From Tillus elongatus (lineage: Eukaryota; Arthropoda; Insecta; Coleoptera; Cleridae), in the NCBI GenBank assembly GCA_964006375.1, contig OZ023265.1:7999660-8063659 (forward strand): 64,000 bases of DNA, given 5' to 3'. Numbering within the stretch: the first letter of the stretch is position 1; every line of letters begins with the position of its first letter. This document shows positions 1 through 14,275 of the stretch, in pieces. The position numbers and the translations under genes were made by a program. The notes under the pieces were generated by a model, which searched no databases, was not told the origin of the DNA, and was given only the letters and a program-made list of their open reading frames with translations.

Positions 1-640
1 ATTTTGCCGTTATTAAGTATTCTTGTTTGTATGTATGACACTGATTATGAGGGTAACAGATATACTTGCTTCTGGAGTTGAAATTCGTCCAGAATCTATC
101 GAAACTCGACATTTCAGCGCCTGTTTTGGAGCCATTTTTAAGATGTTACCAGTTTTCGACGCCATCAGGCACTGATGAACTCTAGTTACAAAGCTCTGTA
201 ATAACACCGGATACTTCATCTGTGGCACAGAACTTTTTTTGTACTTTAACGTCGGTCTTTTTCGGCGACTATTGCCATCAGCGACGCCAGTAAGCAGTTT
301 CACCTCACTATCGTAAAAATGTTGCTCAACCCCTGCCTTTCTGTAAGAAGGGTATGGATTTACGCCCCCTCCGAAGGGCGGAACGTGTACACGTTCAACT
401 TGCTCAAATACAAGATCACAACCTCGGTTGATTTTACAGTATGTACTGAAAAGTGTAGGAGGAACCCTGGGAATGGAACCCAGTTCCCCTGGGGTCAGGG
501 GCACACGTTCTTACCACAAAGCCATCGATACTCTGGTAAGGGCTGATGATGCGTCTGTTCATAACTCTGCGAAGCTTGGTGTTATTATTATGACTTTACC
601 CTAAAGGGCTTTCACACTCCCTCAAGGGGAAACATTCACT
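1..640 (-). repeat. Unclassified repeat with PLE-like terminal motif
   Basis: A 163-codon open frame (13-504, minus) exists but resembles no protein I know. Its distal part (about 40-130, minus) reads ATGGCTCCAAAACAGG followed by a GTCGAG and a CGTCCAGAAT-like tract. The same order of motifs occurs at both ends of the foldback element at 50148-50957, so this is probably the end of the same repeat family. The motif resembles PLE termini, where a short stem precedes GAAACG. I treat the frame as non-coding. Confidence 0.4.
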
Positions 641-1690
641 TATCCCAGATATCTCAGATACCAAAGCAACTGAGCTCAGATGGAGTCCTTTTTAAGTTAT
701 CGTGCTTGTACGACAATGCGACACATCCTCATTTCCCAGTAATCTCCGCACGGTGTGGGCAGTTGCAAGTATTATCGCCTTCTACATAACCTTATAAAGA
801 TGCTCTCCAAAACTCAGTTCCTTAATGTTCTCTCGAAGATTCCTAGGAACCACATCAGTTGACGACATGATCATTGGAATCAGTCGGCCACTATCTGTTT
901 CTTTACCTGTATCTCGAGGTCTCTGTACTTAATGATCTTCTCGGTGTACTTTATCTCTAGATTATTAGTATTAGGAATGGCCACATAAATCAGCGTTACT
1001 TGGTTGCAGGACTTATTGACTGTTATTATATCTGGCCTATTGTGGGCAATTCATTGGTCTGTGAGCATGGTCCGATCCCAGTACAATCTGTATCCTGAGT
1101 TCTCTAGAACACGCTTAGGAGTGTATCTATAGTAGGACACCTTACTAAGATTTAAAGGTCCCAGTTTCAGAGCCAGTTCTTGATGAAGTGTTTTCGCCAC
1201 TGCGTCTTGTCTCTCTTTATGCTCTGTTGCAGCGAACGCTTGACTTCCTCCGGTGATGTGCTAGATAGTCTCTGATGACTGACACCCAAATCTACATTTG
1301 TCATCTTGGACCGAATTATCTCCAACTATATACTTCGGGTAGTTTCTTGTTGGGATGACCCGATCTTGTATGGCCAGCAAAACCCATCTGTCTCTAGAAG
1401 ACACCAACCAGTAGTTCGACGTCAATTTGTCGACATGTGCCTGGGTTGTCTCATTCAGAGGTCTCCCATGGAGAGGCTTCTGTATCCAAGATTGCAGCTT
1501 CTCCTGATCAGTCCGATGATGACTTTGTATTTCACTTTCTTCTAACTGTAACGGTGTTGAATCATCTGCCTCGCATATAGCACAATGTAGTTCAGAAGTA
1601 ATACGCTTGCTGGTGGAAATATTTACGTAGGTCTAATATCAACTGTTCACCAATATCCAACACTCCTCTTCGAACTTGGTGTCTACACTT
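640..1690 (-). pseudogene. R2-type non-LTR retrotransposon, C-terminal restriction-like endonuclease remnant
   Basis: Read on the minus strand with a few stops, the conceptual protein contains WIQKPLHGRPLNET (about 1490-1440), RDRWVLLAIQDRVIPTRNYP, then a zinc-knuckle-like DDKCRFGCQSSETI*HITGG, YYRYTPKRVLEN, LYWDRTMLTD, NRPDII, and KYTEKIIKYRDLE (about 940). A CCHC knuckle followed by RPDI, a D/I-V-A-I-P strand and K..KYRDL is the layout of the restriction-like endonuclease of R2/R4-type elements, which nicks target DNA for target-primed reverse transcription. The RT domain is absent, so the copy is 5' truncated. In-frame stops and lost residues mark it as dead. Clade within the RLE group is not resolved. 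Confidence 0.72.
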
Positions 1691-1850
1691 AAAATTCAAT
1701 AATTGTGGCAAGTCGAAATACACTAGTAAAAAATCCAAGTTGTAAAACTACACAGCAAAATACGCAGACATATAAATTAGTTAAAATTAACTATACAGTA
1801 AGTGAACCTTGTAAAATACAAATTACTACGTGTGCGAGATACAAAGACTA

Positions 1851-3100
1851 TAGCACTATGGAGGCATCCATGTACTCACGGACTGAATAGTAAGCGTTTT
1901 GCTTAAAGTAATGCTTTATAGCATTTTTAAATTTCCCATAATATAAGGACTTTATGTGAACTGGTAGCTTATTATATAAGGAGATATGCAAACAATTATT
2001 TACCGATTTTTGTAGTCTAAATCTCTGCGGTCATATTAAACTAACCGATCTTGTACTATAGTTATGGTATGCCGAATTTAGCTGATAATCAAATTTATCC
2101 CTGTGTATGTTCAATAACTGACTAGAGATGTATATCGTGGGAGGGGTCATAATTCCCAGACTTATAAAGTACGGCTTACAGTGTTCACGGCAGCCAACTC
2201 CAGCAATCGACCTAACCACTTTTACTTGGAGCCTGAAGATTTGTATAGAATTTGATGAACTGCCCCACAAATGAGTGCCATAGGGAGAAATAGGCTGCCA
2301 TAAGTGAAGTTTTGTCCACCGAATTCCTCAACCTACTGATCACAAAAATTGAGATTGACAACTTACTCTTCAACAGAGAAATATGAGCAACCCACTTAAG
2401 GGCTCCATCTATAGTAATTCCAAGAAGGTTAGCATCATTTTTCGCCGACACCTCCGGAGTTGTGGAAAATATTAGCATACCAGTTTTTTCTGTGTTTAAT
2501 TTTAAGTTGTTCTGTGTAAACCACAGTTCTGCCAATTTCCCAGTAGATATCATTTCAACGTTCAGCTTTTTTGGGTCGCCGCTTTGGCATATAAGCGAAG
2601 TGTCATCAGCGTAACAGACGCAGCGACTCTATGACATGAAATCAAATAAATCCTTTATGTAGACTATGAAGAGTAGCGGCCCCAAGGCAGAAGCCTGCGG
2701 CACCCCACTTCCCACAGCCCCAAGATTCGATATTTCCTCTTTAAAAAAGACGCGCTGCTTTCTCATATGTAAATATGAACTTATTAACTTTAACGGAGGA
2801 CCTCTAACACCTTATCTGAACAATTTATCAATGAGCAGGTCATGGGAGACACAGTCAAAGGTCTTGCTTAGGTCACAAAGCGTAAGGCCGACATAATTAC
2901 CCACCTCAAGACCCGCATCTATATCCCAAACAACCTTGCTGACCGCCTGCACAGTCGAGCGCCGTCTTCTGAAACCAAACTGACAGTCACTCAACAATTC
3001 CCCACTTTCAAAATACTGGCTGAGTCGTTTGTGAATTATTATCTCAAATTTCTTTGTAAACAGCGGTACAATAGAAACAGGGCGGTAATTATCCAAGCAA
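1851..3100 (-). pseudogene. Jockey-like non-LTR retrotransposon, RT remnant
   Basis: Minus-strand reading gives RT motifs in order: NYRPVSIVPLFTKKFEIIIH (near 3090), QFGFRRRRSTVQAVS, LCDLSKTFDCVSHDLL (2860-2830), then GSGVPQASALGPLLFIVYI (about 2720-2660), CYADDTSLI (about 2615), LKLNTEKTG, LLGITIDGALKW, and the C-terminal block LYNKLPVHIKSL with FKNAIKHYFKQNAYYSVREYM, ending in a stop near 1851. This is an RT with the usual thumb and C-terminal tail of the Jockey/CR1 assemblage. The endonuclease is missing (5' truncation), and frameshifts separate the blocks. The catalytic YADD is readable. It lies directly beside the R2-type remnant in the same orientation, but the two are separate insertions. 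Confidence 0.75.
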
Positions 3101-4270
<1,170 letters not shown>

Positions 4271-4934
4271 ATGTTTAAATCATAAGTATGTGGTTGCTGT
4301 TGGTTAGTCAATGCTTCTCTTATTGACTCATGAAATTCATTTGTAAGTTTCCGAGAAATGTCAATAATACTGAATTCACTGATTGTTAATCATTGGAAGC
4401 ATTTGCGATTATATATAACCCTATTGTAATTTATTATCATTTATCACCTCTGTAGTATAATTATTTTTTCCTTACAACTCGCAGCGTTTTTAGTCAATTG
4501 TTGTTATTAATAGTCAATAGTTTCTTTCCGAATACACACACCTTCCATTGACTTCTGCTTCTGCCGCTGTTACAGTCCTTTTATTTAGAGGTAGAGTTGT
4601 AACCACTCATACAAACAGTGTTTTTTAACCACGTGGCTGGGGGACTGACCGAATTCATTCCCAGTTGCTGTTGATTTACTCATATTCTCTTAATATGTTT
4701 GAAGATGTGGTGTCTACTTCATTCCAAGTCACTATTAACCGACTATTTATGAAATCAAATAAGTAAATTAAATCGATTGTCATAAAATATGTAGTGTATT
4801 AAGACAAGGGAAAAAGAAATAAAACATATATAACTGTGCACATTTTGATTATATTTTAGGGTGCTTGAGAGAGGTATTGTCACAGCAGAATATCTTATTA
4901 AAGTTCATTTGTAAATAGGTTTAATTTTTATATG

Positions 4935-5491
<557 letters not shown>

Positions 5492-5670
5492 AAAATTTTA
5501 AACTTTGAAACGCATTTTGCCCCGACCTCCCTTTCAAAGTAGTTCCCAGATTCAATCACTTTAAACAAAACCGGTTAATCATTTAGTTAATAATTTACAA
5601 TTAAGTTAAAATTGTACAATTTTAAATAAAGATTTTGTAGAGGCTTTCCTAATATCTTTCTGGCGACTCA

Positions 5671-5741
5671 ACTATTAATGGTAAATACTAAAAGTTTAAT
5701 AAAAGTGGATACAAAAACCAAGGTCTGTTAAAATTTTTATG

Positions 5742-5827
<86 letters not shown>

Positions 5828-5930
5828 TGTGGCGCATTGAAAACGAAACAGACTATTAATGGTAAATACTAAAATACTAAAAGTTTAATTAAAGTGGATA
5901 CAAAAACCAAGGTCTGTTAAAATTTTTATG

Positions 5931-5988
<58 letters not shown>

Positions 5989-6014
5989 TGTGGCGCATTG
6001 AAAACGAAACAGAC
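5671..6014. repeat. Tandem duplication (2 units) of a (TA)n tract plus a mariner end
   Basis: Unit 1 is 5671-5851 and unit 2 is 5852-6014. Each begins ACTATTAATGGTAAATACTA, contains CCAAGGTCTGTTAAAATTTT, a (TA)n tract (5743-5823 and 5932-5985), and ends with the mariner terminus CAGTGTGGCGCATTGAAAAC plus GAAACAGAC. Only the second unit continues into the full mariner. The unit-length difference comes mainly from TA tract length. Confidence 0.9.
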
Positions 6015-7415
6015 CGATTTGCGTCCAGAGAAATGTTTTTTTTAAGAAACGCTGAAACACGCCAATTTTAGTATTGAGGAGAACATGTTTTGACAACTCA
6101 ACTTTGTCACATCAACCCCTTAAGGGTGGTGATAACCCTTATATTTCAAATACGGAACATGGGTCGAGTGTTAGATCATTTGAAAGCTCTTTCTTTTCTG
6201 AATTCAGTACACTATTTTTTTTTTGGAGTTTTATCAACTCGTTTAAAAATTATTCACAGTTGGAGTTGCAAGAACGTATTTCATTCATTGTGATAAGAAA
6301 TGAGTCAATTTTTCGTTAAAAAAACATCAAAACCAAACGTTCAAAAATGTTTATTCGGTTAAGTAAGTGTTTAAATTGTTGACCACCATCTTCCATACAA
6401 AAGTACAAATTTTGTTCAAAACGAGCTCTGACATTCTGGAGCATTTGTGGAGTTATTAGACGGCATTCTTTAAAAATGCATCGTCGTAATTCTTCCAGAG
6501 ACTCCGGTTCTGTTTCGTAAATTCTACTCTTTAAATGGCCCCATAGAAAGCAGTCTAAAGGAGTTAAATTCGGTGATCTAGTGGGCCACTCTATAGCACC
6601 TCTACGCCCAATCCATTGCTCTGGAAACTCTCTGTTCAAAAACTCCCTAACACGTTGTAAAAAATGCGGAGGAGCTCCATCTTGTTCAAACACTAATTGA
6701 TTACCTTGATAGCGATTATCATTTTCAACAATGTTAATTAGTAGAGGGTAAACGATATCTTATAGTAACTCCAAATACGTTACGCCACTTAAATGGCCAT
6801 CAAGAAAAATTGGTCCGATTAAACGGTCTCCAAAAATGCCAGTCCAGACATTCAATGCCTGTGGAGTTTGAGTGTGGACTTCGTGAAAATTTCTTGGATT
6901 ATTATCTGCCCAATAACGACAATTATGACGATTGACTGTAGTGTTTAATAAAAACGTACACTCGCCTGAAAAACAGATATTGGACAGAAAGTTCTCGCTA
7001 TCAGCTATTCGTGCAGTCATAACTTCACAAAACTCCAGCCGCCGATCAAAATCATCTTCATTCAGTTGTTGTACAAGATGAATTTTATACGGGTAAAATT
7101 TATGATGCTTCAATATTCGCTGAATAGTTCTTCTTTTGATGTTTGAAACAGTGGCCAATTTTCTCGTCTCAAAGTTGGGTCTGCAGCAATTTGCCCTAAA
7201 ACTTCAATCTCAGTAGTCTCATTTTTTGTGGGCTACTGAACCACTTTGCCGAGACTTTGGAACTAACTCCAAAATATATTTTCTGTTAACATGTCTGTTC
7301 GGATGTCGTTCATTAAACAAATTTGCGGTACGGTTGGCACAGTCATCGTTTTTGAAAAAAAGTAGTAATTATTTCAACTCTTTCTTCTACAGAATACACC
7401 ATTGTGAAATTAATT
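5986..7415 (-). mobile_element. DD41D mariner copy M1 (right end lost)
   Basis: The left terminus CAGTGTGGCGCATTGAAAAC abuts a (TA)n tract and matches the left terminus of M4 at 28989. The subterminal sequence to about 6310 also matches M4's long inverted repeat. The other arm is missing: homology with M4 ends near 7413, where another transposon (M2, opposite strand) begins. Confidence 0.85.
6316..7413 (-). pseudogene. mariner (DD41D) transposase, decayed
   Basis: Transposase that would cut and paste the element at TA targets. The minus-strand reading has the N-terminal VYSVEERVEII region near 7400, ISTRKLAT-type helix-turn-helix text (LATVSNIKRRTIQRILKHHK, 7158-7095), YWADNNPRNFHEVHTQTPQA, LNVWTGIFGDRLIGPIFLDG, then FEQDGAPPHF, WIGRRGAIEWPTRSPNLTPL and DCFLWGHLK. 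The second and third catalytic Asp (QDG and PLD) are 41 residues apart, which defines DD41D. The first catalytic Asp is replaced: FSGECTF instead of the FLDECTF of copy M4. A stop after YLELL and frameshifts near both ends add to the decay, so it is certainly inactive. Confidence 0.88.
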
Positions 7416-7428
7416 TTTTAAATTAAAT

Positions 7429-8531
7429 ATGGAAGTCTTTACCAACAATGAACTAACAGACATGCATGTTATGTATTCACGGGCTTTTGGTAACTGTTAC
7501 GAGGCGAAACGACTGTATGAAGAATACTTCCCAAATTGGGGAATTCCAGACAGAAGGATGTTTCAACGGATTGACATCCGTCTGCGAGAAACAGGTACCT
7601 AGATTATCTAATACATCGATCTGTCTCTTTCGAATATATATTTTTTACCAGGTGCCCTTAATAAAGTTACTGCTGATCGAGGCAGACCACATCCTGATTT
7701 TGAAGAGGCTGTTCTGGATGAAATTGAACAAAATCCAAATATAAGTACTAGGGAAATGGCCAATCATCTGGGAGCATCCAATGCAACGATATGGCGAGTT
7801 CTTTACGAGAAACAATTGCGTCCAACGTGTGCAGGCCTGAAAGAGATTTTATACCTCGCCTACAATTTTGCCAATGGTTTCTTAAACGTAATAATGTAGA
7901 GAACTTGTTAAATTGTGTATTGTTCACTGACGAGTCTGCATTTAGGCGCGACGTGATCGTCAATTTTCGTAACAGCCATATTTGGGCTGACGAAAATCCC
8001 CACGCAGTTTTTGAAAGGCATCATCAACAGCAATTTCCCTTAAATGTATGGGCTGGAATTGTAGGGTGTAATTTGATAGGACCAATTTCTTTACCTCACA
8101 GACTTAATGCTACAACTTATCTTGAATTCCTGCAAAACCAACTAAATGGGTTATTAGAAAATGTACCTCTGGACATAAGACATAACCTTTGGTTTATACA
8201 TGACGGATTCCACCCACATTTCGCCCTAAATGTCAGAAATTACCTAAGCAATAATTTTGGACGCAGATGGATCGGACGCGGTGGACCTCAGCCATGACCG
8301 GCTTGATCCCCTGATTTAAATCCTATGGACTTTTATTTATGGGGGCATTTCAAAAGTGTTGTTTATGAAGCAAATGCTGAAAATGTTGATTATCTGCAGC
8401 AAAGAATTGTACTTGGATGCGAACAAATTACAAATACACCAGAAATATTTCACAGAGTACGACGTTGTATGCTCCACAGAATACGAAAGTGTATTGAAGT
8501 GGAGGGTGGCCATTTTGAACATTTATTGTAG
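7429..8531 (+). pseudogene. mariner (DD41D) transposase with a possible intron, decayed
   Basis: ATG at 7429 opens MEVFTNNELTDMHVMYSRAF. The frame hits TAG right after GAAACAG, but a GT-AG stretch 7595-7651 with a pyrimidine-rich acceptor can be removed to give RETG-ALNKVTADRGRPHPDF in frame. NISTREMANHLGASNATIWR is the HTH. A frameshift occurs near 7815, then RDFIPRLQFCQWFL, VLFTDESAFRRD (first Asp), IWADENPHAVF, LNVWAGIVGCNLIGPISLP, FIHDGFHPHF (second Asp), WIGRGGP, two TGA stops (in place of W and R), SPDLNPMDFYLWGHFK (third Asp) and the terminal GGHFEHLL. All three catalytic Asp are present and spaced as DD41D, but one frameshift and two stops kill it. Confidence 0.9.
7595..7651 (+). other. 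Putative 57-bp intron in mariner M2 transposase
   Basis: Donor ACAG/GTACCTAG and acceptor TTTTTTACCAG/GTGCC; phase 1. Removing it restores the conserved LRETG...TADRGRP linker that is contiguous (LRETGSLKPLKADSG) in the intact transposase at 12138. An untidy insertion is the alternative. Confidence 0.5.
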
Positions 8532-10028
8532 TCAGGTATCATAAAATGTTATAAAGTTTTTTATTTGTTCTTAAAATTTGCAGAGAATACAATTAATTAC
8601 TTGAGAAAAATTAATTTTTGAGTGACATCGACATGCAAAAATTGAAATATCTGGAAAATGGTGTGTCTGAGAGATTTGGATCAAATTTACCTTTTTTGTT
8701 TATAATTGATAAGGGGTGCAATGTGGCTATACGGTAGGTCGATATTACTGGGTGTCAAAAAATTATAGCCAATTGAATGCAAGCATAGTCTTACAGGTGG
8801 CGCCCTCTGCCAGCAGTGTTATTAACAATAAGATATTAAAATTTCTTGCCCTCAAAAACCCCCGCATGCCAACTTTCACGCCAAAATTTTAATTTGACGC
8901 AGACTTATTCGTGAAAAACTGACAAAAACAAATAACTTTAACACGCTGTATTTAAAAAACTAAGCATTTGCGGACCCATGTTTATATGAAAAAATACTCT
9001 TATTTTTTGTGCTGAATGTGCACCTGTAATGTAGACCATCATTTTAGAAACACCCTGTATATATAAAATGGTTTTCCGAAGCTATTATTATGTATTCGTA
9101 TTTTGGTTTCTAACTTTAAAATCTATATTCTGGCAAATGTGTTTAAATTGACAATCAGAGTTTTTGCAGTGTGGCCTTCATATGCGATATCCAAAATTTC
9201 AAATCTACAACGTTTAAACAGAGCCGAGATATGCGGTTGGAATAGAAGAAGTCGGACGCCCAGTATATCTTGCATAAAATGTTGGGACAGATCAAAATCA
9301 TAAAATTAATTGTCTACATCTTTTGGTGTTTAATTTCAACTCGAAAGATAAACAATCCTGGTCTTATGTACTAACTAGTATTACCTACATAGAGTTACTA
9401 CAGTGGAAGAGTAACCTGTCCGGAATTTTCGCCGATACCTTTGCAGCAGCAGGGCCGCATTCACATACCGGAATGCGGCGGATGATCAGCATAGCGTTAC
9501 ACTACCGAACAGGAAGAAGAGAGAGCCCATAGGCAGGGGGCAGGCCAGAAAGGCGTCGGGAGATCGTTGCGCCATCGCCAGAGTGAAATAATCAGCATTG
9601 CAGCCGCCAGCCGTGGGCCGCGGTTACAACCGAAACTGTAGACTACAGTACGGGACGAACTTTGACCCTCTCTTTTAGTTTTGGACACGGATTTTCTCTC
9701 TCTCTCTCTTTCTCTGTGTGTAATAGTGTGAGTGTTTGTTAGCCCTGACCTACTCATTTTATACTATCGAATCAGCTAGTAGGTCACTCTTCTAACAACA
9801 CGTCTCTCACATCCATTGCAATTACCTGGAAGAGAGACGGGATCTACTTGTGTATTTACTGGTTTAGCTGCAATCCACACAACTTAATTGCGCTGCTATT
9901 TGTCATTACAAGTAATAATCTTTTTTGTCTAATGAAACCTATAACGCTCACGCTATAGCTCAAATTTAATAGATCATGTAATAAAAAATATAAAATAAAT
10001 TGCCATAGTTTTAAATCAATAAAAATTT

Positions 10029-10067
10029 CGGGACGCAGCGCGTGCGTTATAGTAGCGAATTTTCATA
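10029..10067 (-). repeat. Terminal motif of the (TA)n-cored repeat family
   Basis: CGGGACGCAGCGCGTGCGTT followed by ATAGTAGCGAATTTTCAT, an inverted and slightly mutated copy of the family end. It stands alone here. Confidence 0.7.
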
Positions 10068-10451
10068 AGAATTGTACACTAATATTATACGGCATATTAC
10101 TAAAACTAATACTTCAAACTCACAGAGCCCTTGAAGAATTATTTTCATCATCGATAACTCTCTATTGTCAAAAGAATTTTGTGTTCTAGCTCGTTTTGAG
10201 AAAAATGCCCAAAACTCTATTTTCTGTGAAGCGTAAAAATTAAATTTTGCAATACCTGTAGATAGTGTAAGTCTCTTTAAAAGAAGCTTGTATTACAAAT
10301 TTACAAAGTTACAAAAGATTTCCACAAGGAAACTTGATTCATATTTAGAAAAGTAAAACCAAGTTATAACCGTAGCAGTTATTTTTCCATATTAATCGCC
10401 CGAATCCACTATTGTTTCTCCAAATGTCAAAATAAAACATAAAAAAACATA

Positions 10452-10540
10452 CATTCCTCGAGCTGGATTCGATCATGCAACCTTCTTCGTACCAGTCCAG
10501 CACGCTTTCAATGCACTATCTACTAATACGTCAACTAATG
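10452..10540 (-). repeat. tRNA-like segment, possible SINE head or tRNA relic
   Basis: On the minus strand GATCGAATCC resembles a polymerase III B box (GGTTCGANNCC), preceded by GTGCTGGACTGGTACG in the anticodon-arm position. Stem pairing is poor, so it is not a functional tRNA. Confidence 0.25.
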
Positions 10541-11367
10541 TTGTCTACAATATAATTGACACAGGCTTCATGCTTGGGGTAGTATATGAAACGTATACCG
10601 GACAATTAATTACAGAATTAGTAAAATTACCATTGAAATACATCTCATAACTGTTTAGGTCTTATATGACGTCTTATGTTTAAGTTTAAAGACAAAAGAA
10701 ACTATTTTAGAATCATTTTATAGAGACTTGGCTTGATTTTGTTTACATTTATTATATTATACGATAGCATAATATATCTATTCTGGGCTAAAACTGTATT
10801 GGAGGTCGTTCATAAAGCTACAAATGTAGCGTCTTTTAATAATTGCTTGAATCCCCCAGTTAAATAACAATCACCTGGCAAAGTTTTAATTTCACGTCGT
10901 CTGTCATTTTCCATATTTTTGGCCGAGATTTAACGATTGTTCGTTAGGGTAGTATGTTTTATGCCTGATATATATTTAGTTTGGTTACCGTTGATGTATG
11001 GTTTATATCTGTCGTATGAATCAATCTACGCGTAGCAGCTAACTACTCTGTCTGTGAGGCATTGGACTTTAACCACTAAGTTTATTTGTAATTTGGAAAA
11101 AACTCTAAATATTGTGTTCCAAATTACTTAAACTTCACAACATAGGTTTATTCGCACTATTTCTAGCCACGCGTAAAGTCTCATTCCAGTAACTCTGATA
11201 CTTAAAAAAATATAGCGTTTTAAAAAAATCCCAATTTTCCACCAGAAAAACTTGAGCATAAAGGCTGATTAACGAACTCGACCTCGGTTTTCGTCCAAAC
11301 AAGATTTTCGTCTAGGTTGATATTGAAATCAGTTGTATTCAGTAGTATTTTTTGAGTTATCGCTCGG

Positions 11368-11937
<570 letters not shown>

Positions 11938-12137
11938 GGAGTAATGAAAACAGTAATCGTAAAGTGCCATGAAACTATAATTTTTGACAGTTCTCTAAAT
12001 TCTACAATTTTGAAGGGCTTTGTAGGCGTCAAAAGAGTTTTCGTGCTATTCTTTAAATTTTGATACGGTGCAGTATTTTCGTTTTTAGTTATTTGTTGAT
12101 ACTGAGCTGCTCATTAATATTATTTCCTCCTCTCAAG

Positions 12138-13208
12138 ATGGTTTTCATTAAGTACACTTCAGCGGATTTGACTGATATGTTGTTAATTTATGGACAAACA
12201 AATCAAAATGCTAGACAAGCTGTGCGAGTTTATCAGGAAACTTATCCGCAAAGAAGAATTCCTGACAAAAATATTTTCCCACGTATTGTAAGGCATTTGA
12301 GAGAAACTGGTTCTTTAAAACCTTTAAAAGCTGACTCTGGACACAGAAGATACCGCCGAACTGTACGAGTTGAAGAGGCAATATTAAATAGAGTTGAACG
12401 TGATCCTAGTACAAGTACGAGAATTATTGCCACCGAACTGGGTAATATTTCGGCATCATCAGTTCACAGAACTCTGAAGGATCAAAGTTTATATCCCTAT
12501 CATTTTACACGTGTCCAGGAACTTCTACCTAGAGACTTTCAACCAAGGGTAATGTTTTGTCAGTGGTTCTTAAACAAACTTAGGCACGACCAACATTTTT
12601 CTAAACGTGTACTATTTGCTGATGAGGCGCGAAAAGGTATCGTAAATTTTCACAATTTACATACATGGGCCGATGAAAACCCACACTCTCTAAGAGTTGC
12701 AAATTCGCAGTATCAATTTTCCATTAATATTTGGGCTGCTATTATTGAAAATCACATAATTGGTCCTGTTCTTCTACCGAATCGTCTTGACCATGAATCA
12801 CATTTAAACTTTTTACAAAATGATTTGCCGTTGTTACTACCGCTTTTTATGAGAAATGGTACAATGTGGTTCCAGCATGATGGTGCGCCCGCACATTTTG
12901 CAGCAGTTGTAAGAACATATTTAGCCAACACATACGGTCACCGATGGATTGGTCGTGGAGGTCCGGTGTCATGGCCACCTCGATCTCCGGACCTGAATCC
13001 TCTCGATTTTTATTTGTGGGGTCATTTAAAAGAAATAGTGTATAAAACACCAGTAAATACACGAGAAGAATTGTTGGGAAGAATAGAATATGCATTTGAC
13101 AGCATTAGAGAAGATCAAAATATTTGCAGAAGAGTAAGAAGATCTTTGCGCAGAAGGTTAAATAATTGTAACGACGCTAATGGTGGTCACTTTCAACATT
13201 TTCTTTAG
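12138..13208 (+). CDS. mariner (DD41D, rosa-type) transposase, intact
   Basis: DNA-cutting enzyme for the element around it. The 356-aa frame starts at the ATG of MVFIKYTSADLTDM (12138); the frame is open further upstream but without an ATG, so this start is preferred. In order: N-terminal HTH region (NARQAVRVYQETYPQRRIP, about residues 24-42), LRETGSLKPLKADSG, second HTH ISASSVHRTLKDQSLYPYHF, FCQWFLNKLRHD, VLFADEA (first Asp), TWADENPHSLR, INIWAAIIENHIIGPVLLPN, WFQHDGAPAHFA (second Asp), WIGRGGPVSWPPRSPDLNPL and DFYLWGHLK (third Asp), ending GGHFQHFL. Asp2 and Asp3 are 41 residues apart. After VLFADEA about three residues present in relatives are missing. No stop or frameshift, so activity is possible but unproven. 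Confidence 0.93.
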   Translation: MVFIKYTSADLTDMLLIYGQTNQNARQAVRVYQETYPQRRIPDKNIFPRIVRHLRETGSLKPLKADSGHRRYRRTVRVEEAILNRVERDPSTSTRIIATELGNISASSVHRTLKDQSLYPYHFTRVQELLPRDFQPRVMFCQWFLNKLRHDQHFSKRVLFADEARKGIVNFHNLHTWADENPHSLRVANSQYQFSINIWAAIIENHIIGPVLLPNRLDHESHLNFLQNDLPLLLPLFMRNGTMWFQHDGAPAHFAAVVRTYLANTYGHRWIGRGGPVSWPPRSPDLNPLDFYLWGHLKEIVYKTPVNTREELLGRIEYAFDSIREDQNICRRVRRSLRRRLNNCNDANGGHFQHFL

Positions 13209-13455
13209 CTTTGTTATTAAAGTCAATTGAGTAATGTACAAAAAACAAGAGTTTGGAAAAATCATGGTGTTTTTACGATTACTTTCTTCATTTTTTATTT
13301 TTATTTTTCATTTATCATTTTTTATCAATGTTTGTAATATTCATTTCAATGTTTATCACCAATAAGTTTTACGTAGGTTAGTTATTTGCACGTTTATTGC
13401 TGTAATGTTTACTGTATGTTTTGTTTTTCATATTCTTATGGTTGCAGTAAACATA

Positions 13456-13490
<35 letters not shown>
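13456..13490. repeat. (ATT)n microsatellite inside M3
   Basis: About eleven ATT units between the transposase 3' region and the right inverted repeat. Confidence 0.95.
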
Positions 13491-13491
<1 letters not shown>

Positions 13492-13494
13492 GCC

Positions 13495-14144
<650 letters not shown>

Positions 14145-14275
14145 CCACCACATTTTATTTCTGAACGTCACACAGTCTGGGATAGACATCACTAAACATT
14201 GAATGAAAGGCTTTTCACCAGACAACAAATTTATTTAATTATTTCCCAACGCGTTTCGACCTCCAAGAGGTCAGG

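Larger units (their letters stand above)
7416..9057 (+). mobile_element. DD41D mariner copy M2 (left end lost)
   Basis: A second mariner of a different subfamily, in the opposite strand to M1 and touching it. The right terminus is GAAACACCCTGTATATA at about 9045-9060, typical of an inverted-repeat end followed by TA. No left terminus is visible, since M1 sequence runs up to 7413. The stretch 8532-9057 is its 3' non-coding arm. Confidence 0.75.

Noticed and set aside
140..175. Hammerhead motif on the minus strand (CCTGATGGCGTCGAAAAC)
   Set aside because: CTGATGG and GAAAAC occur but there is no room for a stem II, and the core is off by one base in both elements.
13..504. 163-codon minus frame as a gene
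   Set aside because: Its 3' part is the repeat-end motif shared with 50148-50957, and no domain is recognisable.
9410..9760. GC-richer segment as exon or promoter of a host gene
   Set aside because: No frame with recognisable protein features, no clear splice pattern and no TATA/initiator arrangement; composition alone is not enough.
12060..12137. Extended N-terminus for the M3 transposase
   Set aside because: The upstream extension lacks an ATG (it would start at TTG) and is hydrophobic text unlike relatives; the ATG at 12138 fits the family.
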